From Dicyema japonicum (Eukaryota; Dicyemida; Rhombozoa; Dicyemidae), in the NCBI GenBank assembly GCA_011109175.1, contig RDEW01000001.1, forward strand, positions 1,564,360-1,628,359: a stretch of 64,000 nucleotides of DNA, in the 5' to 3' direction. Of the stretch, positions 30,430-42,133 are shown piece after piece. Each line of letters starts with the position of its first letter. Position 1 is the first letter of the stretch. The notes below the pieces were generated by a model, which saw only the letters and a program-made list of their open reading frames with translations, did no database searches and was not told where the DNA came from. Both the position numbers and the translations under genes were made by a program.

Positions 30430-32350
30430 TAATATTACACAGAATGCCAAATATAAAAGTGAAATCTAGATCTGGAGTATATTACTTCAATGTTGGAGAA
30501 TCAGTATCTACTTGCTAATATGTAGACATCCGTTGAGGAATTTAAAGCAATCATATATAACACTGTCGTATACAAAGTTCTTTTCATTCATAGAAAATCA
30601 AACCGGAATTTCAACGACTCGTCTACATGGGACGAATTCTCGATGGCTCCGAGCTTCTCAGTTCTATCGGTTCATACTTTCTAAAATACACCTTTCCATC
30701 CCCCATAATCCATCACAGTTTCTTTAAATTTAGGTGACCGAATCGACCTGACTCTCCACAGCTTAGTACCCCCTCGGTCTAATACATCCTGTTTTTCATT
30801 CTCTGAAGAAAACTTGAACCGACAAGATTTTGTCTCCTATATGCCTAGTCGAGAATTCTTTGAGTTGAATCATCGCATATATATTCTCCTAAAATTGCTA
30901 GAATCAGCCGACCGTGTGTTGACTCTCCTAGAAGTTATTGACTTGTGATTCCAGACTAACAACGACCAAGATTCCTTTTCTGACTTTGACTATATGATTG
31001 GGGAAACGATGATTCACTTTAATTACGACTCAGAGATCACTTCAATGTATATAAGACGATTCTCTCCCTTGCAGTTTTATAATTCCATAATCAATGACAT
31101 TTCGCGTATCAGGTTTTAGTTGTGCCTATTTTAGACGGACTCGGATTTCCATGGTATTCGATCTTGACGTGATGGCTTTCAAACTACAGGAACGGTATAG
31201 TTACGTCATCGACTTCCACTACAGGGACATTATTTCTGGGAGATGTGTGAGCTCTCGTGGTGAAGTTATGAGTTTAGGTAAGGGATGACGTATTGGAGAA
31301 GTACGAGTCTCGAAGAACTCGCTTCTGTCATTACATGTCCCACATTGCCCATGGATTAAGTGAATTTATAATCATTTCTGTCCCGAATAATGGACCTCGT
31401 CTTCTCTCTCCCCAAGACTAGACCGACCGAGAAGGGAGACGCCACTAGCTGAAGTCAGGTTTATTTAAATATTTCAGACAAACATAACCGATTATAGTCC
31501 CCCACGTTCTCGTTTTAGTCCTCGAGTTGGTTATCATGTAATCTACCCAATCAATTACGTTTCAAATTTTCATATTTCGATGTAGACTGGGATTCGAAGG
31601 AAAAACGCTTCAAGAAGGCATGACTCCGACAGCTCCTTGGACCCATCCGACTATTCGGACAACAGCTATTCCGTTCATGTCAATGAATATTCTAGGATTT
31701 CAAGTTATACACACTCCCCTATAGACTTGATGCCTCCACCAATTCCTCAAGTTCTCTTTGAGGTTTATGTTAGTTCGTCGTATACCGGTGGATCCCTATT
31801 TGACATGCTCTCTATGCTTCTATATGTTCCAGTCTGATGAGGTACTTAAATTCTAATCTACTAGACTTTACGATCTGTGTCTAAGCAACCTCAGGTCTCA
31901 TCAGCCCCCCGGGATTATCGTGGCGAAACCAGTGTCGATGTTCAGGAGGATACCCCAGTTGACGATTCTTGTTAGAAACAATCTCCTCATGTCCATTGAT
32001 TTTTAATTTAAGGATTCCGAGTCACTAACCGACGCTATAAAAAGGACTGATTTCAGCCCTGAAGTGTCCCCTCTCACTGGAGAGCAGAAAACTAACGGTT
32101 CTACAAGAAAGATGTCCTCAGAATCGGTAAAAGTGGTATTTTATTGTTAATAGGCGATCGAAGGGGAAGTCGAGCAGAGCAATGTCCTTTCGGCTGAAGA
32201 TTTATTCTCAGTTATTAAATCAGCCATGGAAGAAATGAAGATTGAGCCATATGAGTCATTATCGAGTATTCAGTCGTCCTCGAATATGACGAATCTATTC
32301 TGAATAGCTTCAATGCTTACATCCAAGACAGAATATGGGGGAGAGTGAGT
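30430..32350 (+). CDS. Unrecognised multi-exon gene, Ser/acid-rich in its second half
   Basis: Long coding-like stretches share a frame once short introns are removed. One reads GDRIDLTLHSLVPPRSNTSC, then NRQDFVSYMPSREFFELNHR and LLKLLESADRVLTLLE. A 21-nt intron (about 30,931-30,951) leads to TNNDQDSFSDFDYMIGETMI and YDSEITSMYIRRFSPLQFYN. Further blocks are LDVMAFKLQERYSYVIDFHY (about 31.2 kb), SDSSLDPSDYSDNSYSVHVN and PPPIPQVLFEVYV (about 31.7 kb). After another 21-nt intron near 32,130 come AIEGEVEQSNVLSAEDLFSV and IKSAMEEMKIEPYESLSS. I do not recognise the family. A faint resemblance to the N-terminus of SZT2 (KICSTOR complex) is not strong enough to name it. Ends and several junctions are unresolved. 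Confidence 0.45.
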
Positions 32351-34110
32351 GACGGCAAAGAGCCAGACTCTGAATAACATTGAGTTTTTTCTTAGCTTTG
32401 TTAATTATGTAATCCACATTTCCCTGAATTTTAAACCTCAGGGATTCCGAGCTACAACTATTTTGCTTCACCGTCTACGTTCTCATCTCGTCCAAGCTAA
32501 GTGTCATGTCGTAGATCCACGAAATCGAGGCAAGGTGATATTTTTGATTGTGCTCATGTTCTCGGGATCGTGCTGATATTGGGTTTCCGAGTTTTTTTGA
32601 AGAAATCATAGAACGAAAGTCTGAGGGCACCAGAAGTTTCACAGGCATCTTCAGTCCAAAGAGAAGGGAGACACAATTCGGATTGAATCGTCTTAGAGAA
32701 ATGCCTCCAAAATTCCAATTAGGCTGGCAATGAGTCATCCCCACTTTTGTGGGATGCTCTGAATAGCAGGCATAGATGATGGTGCTGGTTTGAATATTCC
32801 AGAAGCTTATCGAAAGATCTCTGGCATACAACATCAACCAGGCTTCGCTGCAAATCTTTGGAAGAGAGATGAGTAGTCACTGGTCCTAATCTTCAACGCA
32901 ACGGAATAGAAAAAATGAAGCTTTTTTTGGGAGAAAAAAATAGGGAGCCGTCCGAAACGATTAAGTCCCTCGTTGAGGAGGGAATGTATTTTGCACATAA
33001 TTTTCGAAGTAGAACCAAGGAAAACAGCATCTGAAGTAGAAATACCATTTGATGTGCAGTCTACATCTAAGATAGGGCAGAAACAGTATATAAATGAGTT
33101 AAACTAATGAAACAGTCGAAAAATCGTGGTTACAACCAGAATGCACGTGCAGGTAAGAAGTTGTTGATAAAGAACAAATGTATGAAGCAGGGAGAGAGCT
33201 AATTGTGTGAATCAAGCACAATTGGGCTTACTAGAGTTATCTAATATGGTTTGTATTTCCTGCTAAAGTCGTTCTACGTCGACGACTAAGCAACCTTGTG
33301 AAATTTCTATCAATCCTATATTTCTGGAATTTTTGTTCTACAGTCCCTAATCTTCTGCATTTTCTTCAGTTAGCTTAACGTTGTATGTCAAAATCCTTGG
33401 GTTCAATTTGGTGGATTGCGATTAGCTAAGAAATCGAGAATCATCCTTTCCACTGACCAAGAACAAGAATAATTAAAAGATTTTCAAGTAATTCATGATA
33501 AAAGAGAATCCTCTCAATAAAGAAGGTCATTCGGATTGGAAATCTCCCGCCAGTCGAAATTGTTCTAACGAGGCTATTTTGGTGGAAATTGGTACCTTGA
33601 AAGTTTTCTTAGTGGGAATTTTTCTTGGAAGCTACGATCGAGCGATTTGAAAAAAGGAACAGATTACCATTATGAAAGTGTTAATGTCTAACATAAGTGA
33701 AGTCCAACTTCCTGTTAGATTGGAGTTTTTTAAAAGTCAGAGCCGAGTGGTACAAAAAGTCATAGATTCAGTGTTACGGATGTCAAGGTTTTGACACATA
33801 GCTCGTAGATGTGAGAATCAAGCGAAGAGTTTAACATGAGGGGAGTGTCAAATTATGAACTGTTGTTTTGAAGACCACCTGGCTAACTACGTGAGAGAGG
33901 ACAAAATAGTCATGAATAATCTGTTAAAAGCTGTCACCAACAATGAAACGGGCAAAAATCCGGAAAATATAGTTATTGGGACGGGCTAGTTGGTATACAT
34001 TGCCATGCGAAAACAAAACAACATTGGAGTGCAGAGTTTGGATCCTGTTAGTGAGTCTCGTACCAAATCCTTGATAAGCTGAAACTGTGTGTTAAAGATC
34101 CCAAGACGGA
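32351..34110. other. No gene recognised
   Basis: Short open stretches on both strands (e.g. minus 32,475-32,837) show no motif I know. I see no LINE or SINE landmark. Confidence 0.4.
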
Positions 34111-34119
34111 ATAATGATA

Positions 34120-34450
34120 ATTTTTTACTCAGACTGGTGGCGCTCCTAAAGAGGATTTCCTGATTAATGCCATCTCTCTTAGAAAGCGGGCAGCAGACCT
34201 GTTAGCTCCTACCAAGGCAAATGGATTTTCTAATAATTTATGAAAGAAAGGCCTGGATCAATCTCAATCCCTGGATATCACTCACATTCCACGGAGACCA
34301 AGTGCCGGCATCTCGCTTTATTACAAAATTACTACTTGAAGACAAAGGATTCAAAGGACACTATATGCGAATTAATGCGAACTGGAAACAATTATTGGTG
34401 GATAACAATCGGAGAAATCTATGGGGATATTCGTGGATCATAAAGATTTC
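34120..34450 (+). CDS. Possible exon of an unknown gene
   Basis: The frame TGGAPKEDFLINAISLRKRA followed by ADLLAPTKANG at about 34,132-34,226 has protein-like composition, with an AG acceptor just before it. No family recognised. It could also be part of a decayed element. Confidence 0.25.
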
Positions 34451-34919
34451 ATGAGAATAACGTGAATCCTGCTCTAACACAAAGCATGTTGAATGCTGTT
34501 GTGTTAAGTCAGAGATTGAATAGAATCGTTTCAATCATTAAATCTCTGAGAGATCGGGGAATATTCATAAATCGAAATCGTGAATACTGATATTTTTGAT
34601 TATTTTGAAACTGTTGGAATATGGTCTCCAAATAGGAAAATATGGGATCTACGACATAGAAGGGAATTGAGGAGATAATGTTCTAGTGTAATCCGAGTTT
34701 TTGGAAAATTTTCTCATAGATGTGTGGCTCTGGTGAAGAGATACACCTCACGTCTCGAGAAAATTCTAGGATCCTACAATAAGTTCCGGACGTGATACGA
34801 GAACTCTTCGCAAAAATTCATGAGGTGCATCCTAAGTCTATTATTCCATTGGATTTTCAAGACGAATTTGGTGGCCGGTAGATAGTCTCTTCAATTGAAG
34901 GACCTTTGTCTGGACTCAA

Positions 34920-35345
34920 TTCTTTAAATGAAATGAAGCTTAGCCGGAAGAATTTTTTCGGTAAAGAGTCGTCCATAAAATATAAAGAAATTTTTGTTTA
35001 GAAGAGGAATACCACAGGGATCTGTTTTAAGTCCACATAAACAGTTAACAAGTTTCTTCAGTCAAGGCTGCTCTCAGAATTGAAAACGCATTTCCCCTGA
35101 TGATCTGTAAGGAAATGTGCTCAATAAGCCCTTAACTGTGTGATGAGTAAAATACTTCCTGCACGAAAATGCCCATATATGCAGATGACATACTTTTGTT
35201 GATTTGAGCTTAAGAAAAGGGTACCAAGCCATATTGGGAAAATTAGCTAATGGTGCTGTGACAATAGACTGTTTTATCCCTTGAAAATTTGTCATTTCTT
35301 GGATATACACAAAGAGACCTAACGTTTTTGTGGATACGACCAAAA
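34920..35345 (+). mobile_element. CR1-like RT fragment
   Basis: FLFRRGIPQGSVLSPHK at about 35,000 is RT motif B, and MPIYADDILLL at about 35,168 is the YADD box. Both fit a CR1/Jockey-type RT. The frame is broken between them. Confidence 0.7.
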
Positions 35346-35499
35346 TCGAGATCTTATAAGACCTAATTACCTGTGTGGATCAGAACGGGAACCTCTTTCA
35401 GATATACCAGGGATTATTTAAAAGTGAATATTAAATTCTTCAGAATATTGACTTTATTATTAACCCCTGATACACAGAGAAATGAGTTAACGACTAATC

Positions 35500-35702
35500 A
35501 AGTGTATCCAGTTTTAACTGTCGCAGAAGCATGTTCCTTCCAATATCAAACAAGTTCATCCAGAACCAGCATAAAAGGTGAAGACGTATATTCTTTGCAG
35601 CAAAATGATCCTACTTCGTGCCACCCTGGCACTGGGACAGATAGATCACATGATTCCACTCTCTGGAAAGGGGAGTAGAAGAACATAATAAAAAACAGAA
35701 AT
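35500..35702 (+). repeat. Interspersed repeat, copy 1
   Basis: Shares an ordered series of blocks with 53,140-53,345: AAGTGTATC, CAAGT(T)CATCCAGAACC, GAAGACGT, CATCCTGGCACTGGG/CACCCTGGCACTGGG, ATAGATCACATGA, GAAGAACATA-type ends and AAAAAACA.AAATC. Not coding as far as I can see. Class unknown. Confidence 0.6.
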
Positions 35703-35769
35703 CATCCAATCAAGAAACATAGAGCATTACGATAAAGTTGGCATCATCGGCCTATCAAATTATTGAACA

Positions 35770-36345
35770 TATTTTTTTAATTGACTTAATGTGTTGAATT
35801 AATTATTATTTAAGCCAAAAAAACACCTTCTTAAGGACCGTGACCTCACACATTTTCTAAACGGACGGTGGTCTTTTATCCTTCCTTTTCTGAAATTGCC
35901 TCTAGTTGCCTCTATGATAGACTCAAGTGTTCTGGGGACAATTTCTCTATCCGTATATTTTTCCAGTAAATTGATTGCTTTTGACTGGATCTCTTGAATT
36001 TTTATTAGGTTTTTTACCGCCAGGTTAGATCCCCACGGAGCACATGCATAGACTATTGTTGGCTCGATATACTGCTTGTAGAGGGTCCCGACACTGGGAT
36101 AAATTCTTCCACAGTTCCAAAGGAAGGCTTTTACAATATTGATCTTCTTTGTACAGGTTGATATGATAGATTCCACATGGGCTGAGAAGCAGAGGAAAGT
36201 ATCAAAAGTTACTCCCAGTATCTTTTGCGATTTCTTTTGTGGTGTAGGTACTCCATTTAACTGACATCAATTGTTTGCGTTCCCATCTTTCTATTCTTAG
36301 TGAATAGAGTACTGCTGACTTCCCGGAACATGCATTTAATCGAAT
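35770..36345 (-). mobile_element. CR1/Jockey-like LINE C-terminal end
   Basis: Minus strand encodes NIVKAFLWNCGRIYPSVGTL, YKQYIEPTIVYACAPWGSNL and NLIKIQEIQSKAINLLEKYT, preceded (36,180-36,345) by a broken stretch ending with the same NACSGKSAVLYS block found at the left edge. The 3' tail TTTTTTTGGCTTAAATAATA lies near 35,800. The copy is truncated and frameshifted. Confidence 0.85.
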
Positions 36346-36419
36346 TAATTATTTCCTGTACGTCTAAAGAATATTTACGAAAAATTTAAATTTAAATTGC
36401 CAAATTATAATTATTATAA

Positions 36420-36680
36420 TTATTTATTATTTAACCCCCAAAAAAACACAACAAAGGTTTCAAGTGATCTCGGTTATCTTTAACAAGCGCCAGTGGTTTA
36501 TGCAATGCTCCTCCATAGTTCCCGTTGCTTTGTATTCATACTTTCGCTTCTCTCTCAGTATAATTTGAAGAGGTGTGGGGTTTCTTTTGAAATTTACGCG
36601 TTTTGATAGCTTCTACGCTACTCGAAAGATCAGATTCGATATTTCAGAGAGTGAGGAATCTTAATGGAGTCTTCAAAAAC
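36420..36680 (-). mobile_element. CR1-like LINE 3' end
   Basis: On the minus strand GAGATCACTTGAAACC (Glu-Ile-Thr-stop) at about 36,470 is followed by TTTTTTTGGGGGTTAAATAA, the family tail. The preceding coding sequence is decayed. Confidence 0.6.
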
Positions 36681-36784
36681 TAAGTTGGTCTCCAATCCTA
36701 ACAAAATAATAAATTAAAAATTCTAATAAAAAATAAACAAATTAAAAATATTTAAAAACAAAAATAAATTTATTAGGATACACT

Positions 36785-37896
36785 TTGAATAAGTTAATGT
36801 CGCACTTCATCCGTCCATCAATTGGGACTATTTTCGTCAAGTATTTAAAAAATCATAGAGTATGTTCTTGTGTGAATATTAACTATTTTTCGCAAAAGTC
36901 ATTCAAAGAGAAATTTGATAGTAAATTAGAAATATATTTGAATTTAATTCGTTTCAAAAAGCCAACAGGTACTCTCACTAGGTATTTTAGGTTTCTTCGT
37001 AATCCTCTTTCCTTCACTGTGGGGATTGGCCTTGACAGCCCATCCGGGGACTCTATGTGACCCTCTCCTGGCCTTTTACTTCACGGCGGGGTCATTCCTC
37101 CTCAGAGCCTCTGGCTGTATTATAAATGATTTGATTGACAAGGACTACGACAGGAACGTATGGCCTTATGTGACCTTTAGGTGAAGAGGACGGCCAATCG
37201 AGCCATAGCCAGGGGCTCTGTCTCCACCTTTAATGCCCTTTTGATACTCTCCGGACACCTTTCTCTGGCTCTGTCTATTTTGCTGCAGTTTAGCCTCCAA
37301 AAGTGAGAGTTTGAACTTATTTCAGCATTATTCTGGGATCTTTCTCTTTATTTCTTGTTGTTTTGTACCCCTTTATGAAGAGGATAACCAACTGGCCCCA
37401 AATATTTCTGTGTATTCGCTTATTAGTCATATTTAGCCCTCACTGTTAACTGGGGAGCCCTGCTCTCCGTCTCTGTTGCTCAGGGGTCGTGGGATCCCTT
37501 ATTTGCACTGCCTCTGTACTTTAGTGGAATATTCTGGACCTTGATATATGACACTGTTTATGGACAACAGGACAAAAAGTATGATGTCATGATTGGGGTC
37601 AAGTCGTCCGCCATTTCGCTAGGGGGGAACATAAAGTCCTTCATATCTGGTTCTGCACTGTGCATGAATTCAATTTTATTAGCAACAGGCTTATACCATG
37701 AATTGGCGATCCCTTTTTACTGTTTTCTGGGATTTTCTTTTGGTCTGCAAGCTGCTTTGGTCGTTTTAGCTGTGATTTTTAGATAAAATCAGTCAATATT
37801 GATGATCCACGAGATTGTGGAGTATTTTTCGATAAACAGCCAATTGTTGCCGCCTTAATTTTATTAGGTCTCTTGTCTGGCAATTATTTTTCATGA
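36785..37896 (+). CDS. COQ2: 4-hydroxybenzoate polyprenyltransferase, six exons
   Basis: COQ2 is an integral inner-mitochondrial-membrane enzyme. It attaches the polyprenyl tail to 4-hydroxybenzoate in ubiquinone synthesis. Exons 36785-36968, 36991-37157, 37181-37302, 37326-37411, 37437-37759 and 37783-37896 join through introns of 22, 23, 23, 25 and 23 nt to give 331 residues. The entry motif is NLIRFKKPTGF. The first Asp-rich motif is NDLIDKDYDRN, then KRTANRAIARG. The second is IYDTVYGQQDKKYD, followed by MIGVKSSAISLGGN. The end reads IDDPRDCGVFFD and GLLSGNYFS. Hydrophobic helices are spread throughout, as expected. The ATG at 36,785 gives an about 55-residue basic leader. No frameshift. 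Confidence 0.94.
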
Positions 37897-37959
37897 TTTT
37901 GTTTAATTTAAAAAAATAATAAAAAATTTAATTTTTTAGAGTTTCTATACATTTCACAT

Positions 37960-38355
37960 ATTAAATGAGAATAGTTCAAAACTGTGCATTTGAATATTCC
38001 TGTTCTACCTGGAGATTCGCTCTTCCCCCTTTGAGGGTCGAGCGTATGAACTCTCTCAGGCGGAAGATCATGCGGAATATGCAATCAGACACCATATCCA
38101 TCCCCAGTCTCTTTTCAGAGGCGGAGGCGTTTAACAATGGCCAGTTCTTCCTGGATCTGCAAGGAGCTAAGAAAACCATTCGGAGAAAGTGTGGCCCAGA
38201 AGGATGAATTCAGATCGACAATAAAAAAGTGCACTCAGATAAAATTCCCCTGCAGGCATAAAGGAGACACTTCCGGAGTGCAGTTGGTTCGCTGTCGGAG
38301 GCTGGGATCACCTAATTAGCGAGTTATTACTTAATTTCCTGGTGGTCTTGGGTTA
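37960..38355 (+). mobile_element. CR1-like LINE C-terminal end with tail
   Basis: FEYSCSTWRFALPPLRVERM is followed by NSLRRKIMRNMQSDTISIPS. After a frame change the copy ends GAGGCTGGGATCACCTAA (Glu-Ala-Gly-Ile-Thr-stop) at about 38,298-38,315. The tail has CTGGTGGTCTTGGGTTAAAA. It begins about 65 bases downstream of COQ2. Confidence 0.82.
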
Positions 38356-38672
38356 AAAAATGGTGGGACGTAGTATTACTGAAAATCTGAATGGAGAAAT
38401 TGACGTGGATAATCGACCTATATTTTTTTCAAATGGAGATTGGAATCACTTTCAATGTTCCCATTTCTACATCATAAAAATGGGTTAAAGGGGGTTTATA
38501 AGTGATGCACGTGGGGGAACTATCGCACAAGAGTTACTGAAAAACACAAGATTACAACGATCAGATTTGATGAATCCAATCCCCTGGCAACTCTTGGAGA
38601 TATTGTTGATGAACTTAAATGATTAAATGACCTTTCTGTTTCGAAGAAGACTGTTACGAGGTATCTCTACAA

Positions 38673-40247
38673 CAGTGGTTCTCAACCTTTTTTCCAACCC
38701 CCCATTTGAAATATAAACTGACGACTTTTAGCCAAAATTTAGATATCAGACTTTATTTGACTTAATAAAGTCGAATATCACCTCACAAACTTTCAATTTA
38801 TTTCGCTCACTTTTAAGTAAGTTATCCTCTCTTAACAAGATATGTTGGAATGCGCAAGATATCTGAGAGATCGAGCTCCATAATTTGGAAAACTGTTCTT
38901 TAATCTTCGAATTCTGTCAAAACTGAGAAATCGAAATACTTAAAATTTCTAACCTCATTAAGCTTTGTCCCATTTGGTCGATTCTTTGACGATTGGAGTC
39001 ATTGCTAAGTGGAATTTTATCATGAATTCCGGTGATACCCACAGCATCCGATAATTTAAATTTCAGCGATGGAACCACTGACTCTCAAATATTATGGGAG
39101 CATTCTGTTTTCGCGACTAATTGAGATATTTTATAGGTTTCCAGTCCTCCCAAAATTAACTAAAAAGCTAACTATTGTAATGCATTCCATTTGTATTTTT
39201 GATTGATTGTAGAGTGTTGAAATAGTTCTCCCGCAGTTTTTCACTGTAATTGATAGGTTTGTCAAGTTGAGACAAATGCTTGCTTCGCAAATGCTACAAT
39301 AGTCCTGATTGTTTCATTGCTTCATTTGACTTAGTAATATCGCACATTAGACGATGTGAATTTGTTTCATCAATAAGACTTGGAATAAACCCAAAAAATA
39401 AGAATCTTTTTGGTGATTAGAGACTGAACTCATCACAAAGAAATTTATTTATAATTCACGGTAGCCCACTAAAAATGTTAGTTATTTAATTTTAGTTTAA
39501 TTAAATAATAATTTTAAATCAATTTTACTTTACATTAATGCTTTCGTTCTTTCTATAAAAATTTAAAAAATTAATAATTAAAAATCTATATAATTAAAAA
39601 ATATATAAAATTGAAAAATCACTCATCAAGTGGACCTAGTAGCCGCGAGGATCCAAAAGAAAATCGGAATTCTCAAGGCTTTCATCACTCTCCAGTATCT
39701 TCCCGCCATCGTTAGAACTTTTATACAAACAATTTGTTCTACCGAGTATCGAGTACGCCTGTGCTGCATGGATTGCCCCGTTATCACTATCGGCACAGAG
39801 CAAGCTGGATGTTTTACAAAACCGATGTCTCAGAATACTACTGAGATTACCGAAAAAGATGTCCACCTTGTTGCTATGGAGAACACTAAGCGTCCCCCAA
39901 TCATGGAATACCTTACGGAACGTCACAGAGACTTCCTCAAGATGACAAAGTCCCCTGACCATCCCCTCGGGCCGGACATCAAACTATATATGGACGCCTG
40001 CCCGAGATATGAAAAGAACCTTCCCCGCTGTGGAGATTAATCCAGGACTCCAAAACTAACCGCAGGAAAAGTACTAGTATGGACACTTAATTAGACGATA
40101 ACTTTTATCCTCTTTCTCTATGATTTCGGGTTAATAAAATAAATAAAAATAATTAAAAATCACACCGCCCAAAAGTAAAAATCCCAACGCCCAAATTAAG
40201 TAAAAATCCTAAAAGTAAAAATCCTATGTTGCCCAGGTTGAGAACCT
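38673..40247. mobile_element. hAT-like element shell, with a nested LINE
   Basis: The left end CAGTGGTTCTCAACCTTTTT matches the terminus of the element at 10,503. The right end reads GCCCAGGTTGAGAACC at about 40,231-40,246, a degenerate inverted copy. The DNA between is AT-rich, with no clear transposase, so this may be a non-autonomous or eroded copy. Target duplication is not clear. A CR1-like LINE lies inside at 39.6-40.15 kb. Confidence 0.55.
39600..40150 (+). mobile_element. CR1-like LINE C-terminal end nested in the hAT shell
   Basis: The plus strand encodes VDLVAARIQKKIGILKAFIT, a frame change into KQFVLPSIEYACAAWIA-like sequence, then ITEKDVHLVAMENTKRPPIM and HRDFLKMTKSPDHPLGPDIK. 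The degenerate 3' end GGACACTTAATTAGACG and the tail TTTCGGGTTAATAAAATAAA finish at about 40,150. Confidence 0.8.
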
Positions 40248-40874
40248 CTAGAGCTTAGAGTTTAGTCTACCTAGTAACCGAATTAATTAAGTGGTCTCGG
40301 TTCTTTTATCGCCCCTACCATTCTTATCGTCTCATCTAGACAGTGTCGGCGTTTGACCCACACAGTAAGTCGATGGGAACTTGAAATTTTTGATTATTTA
40401 GTAATTTTGGATTATAATATTGATTTTATAAAATTTTATCGACGTACATTTGCTGCATATGACCTCTGTAACCTCTTTTTCCCGCTTCTAGTGTGGATGC
40501 AAGAAACGCACTAGGAGACATCGGGTATATAAAGTTCAGGAACAAGAAGCGTTGGATAAAGTCTGGGTTTCAAATTTCAATTGGCACAAAATTTTAGGAG
40601 TTCGAGGAAGTCTTTATTGAATAGGAACAACAGATTTATTAGTTAGATTGTTAGTTCCCTCACTATAGGTAGCAGAGAGAGAACATCAGTTCCTTCACTC
40701 TTGATAGCACTAATGACCTCACATAGAGATCTTCCTCAGTTAGTGGTACAAATTGGTGAAGCATTCTTGCCGTTTTTCAAATTAAAAATAAAATAAAATA
40801 AAAATTAATATTTTATTTCAAATAAATTATATAACTAAATTCCATGCTTTCTGAGGGTGGGGGCATTATTTTTA
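40248..40874. other. Spacer upstream of FDPS
   Basis: A minus-strand remnant of the LINE 3' end (GAGACCACTTAATTAATTCG) lies at about 40,275-40,294. An open plus-strand stretch at 40,491-40,618 (CGCKKRTRRHRVYKVQEQEA) is protein-like but unassigned. The last about 100 bases before FDPS are AT-rich. Confidence 0.4.
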
Positions 40875-42133
40875 ATGTTAGACAAAATTATTTACTACTA
40901 TAATCTTTTCAATGACCAGTCGAAGCAGTTTGATGATTATTTCACGAAATTTGTGAACCAAATTGAGGCAAAACTTCTGGAGAACTCTGAGATCAAAGAG
41001 CAAGTTGATTGGTTCATGGAGGTTGAAAGATCCTGTTATGTCTCAGAGTATTAAATATAATGCCTTTGGAGGGAAAAAATCCGCGGTTTGAGTGTTGTCG
41101 TCGGATATGAGCTGATACGGATGGCCAATAATCTCGAATATTCTCAGAAAAGGGCAACCCAGGCAGCGGCTTTAGGATGGGCAGTTGAATTGGTGAGATG
41201 TCTGTTCATTCAATAGCTTCAATCTTTCTTTCTAGTCGCCGACGATATTATGGATAGCTCGATCACGAGAAGAGGCAAGCCATGTTGGTACAGAAAGGTA
41301 GAGTAAGCTGTGATTCCAGCCTGATGTGGGGACCATTGCTATCAACGACTCCTTTTTTCTTGAATCTGCTGTTTTTATCTTATTAGAGGAGTACTTCGCT
41401 GGGGAACCAAACTACCAAAGACTTTTCCATTTGTTCCACAAAGTAATCAGTCTAATATTGATCCCAGACCATTTTAAAGACCGTTATTGGCCAACAAATG
41501 GATTTGATGACCCCCATAAACTGGGCTAAGGCCAAGGAAGCGGGTAAAGATGTCAGGGATGTTTATACTGATACTCAATACTGGAGTATTGTGCGATGGA
41601 AAACATCCTACTACACTTTTGTGCTTCCTATTTTCCTGGCACTCCACGTGGGAGAGCTTCATTATTTCGAAACTGGACAAAATGACTCTTTTTTGAGTGA
41701 TGAGTTCAATCTAAGGGTATGTTGATAACCGTGAGTTAGTTGGAGCAAGTCATGGCGAAGATTGGAGAGAATTTTTCAGTCCCAGGATGACTACTTGGAT
41801 TGCTTTGCATCCCCCGAACAGCTCGGCAAAATAGGGACCGACATCGAGGACTGCAAGTGTTCGTGGCTAATTGTTCAAGCGCTCAAACTGGCCTCTCCCA
41901 CACAGTTAGACGTTTTTCTCAACAAATACGGATGTCCTCAGTCTACGGAGTGCATCAAGAAGATTTACACTGAACTGAGATTGGATGAGCTATATTCCAG
42001 ATTTGAGACTGAATCCTTTGCCGAACTTACAAATGACATCTCTGAACTGTTGCAATCAAATAAGGGATCCTTAATACTACCTCCTGATATGTTCTACTCT
42101 TGCCTCGGGGTCATTTATAAGAGACAGAAGTAA
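40875..42133 (+). CDS. FDPS: Farnesyl diphosphate synthase, six exons, two apparent frameshifts
   Basis: This enzyme condenses dimethylallyl and isopentenyl diphosphates to geranyl and then farnesyl diphosphate, feeding sterol, ubiquinone and prenylation pathways. Exons 40875-41021, 41047-41192, 41217-41297, 41320-41442, 41468-41716 and 41740-42133 join through introns of 25, 24, 22, 25 and 23 nt, about 379 residues. Landmarks are YNAFGGK, IRGLSVVVGYELI, the first Asp-rich motif FFLVADDIMDSSITRRG, PCWYRKPDVGTIAINDS, GQQMDLM, KTSYYTFVLPI, the second Asp-rich motif FQSQDDYLDCF, GKIGTDIEDCKCSWLIVQAL and the C-terminal IYKRQK. One base is lacking in the A6 run at 41,074-41,079 and one is extra in AATTTTT at 41,770-41,776. 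The shifts cancel in length. They suggest assembly error or a very recent pseudogene. Confidence 0.93.

Noticed and set aside
32475-32837. 120-codon minus-strand open frame as a gene
   Set aside because: No conserved block, no plausible splice partners and no family resemblance. Length alone is not enough.
40644-40660. CCCTCACTATAGGTAG resembles part of a T7 phage promoter
   Set aside because: Only about 11 bases match and the upstream TAATACGA half is absent. The context is AT-rich eukaryotic spacer, so chance is likely.
41022-41046. Frameshift in FDPS near the first exon end
   Set aside because: Removing 25 nt with GT-AG ends restores the frame into SIKYNAFGGK, so it is an intron rather than a frameshift.
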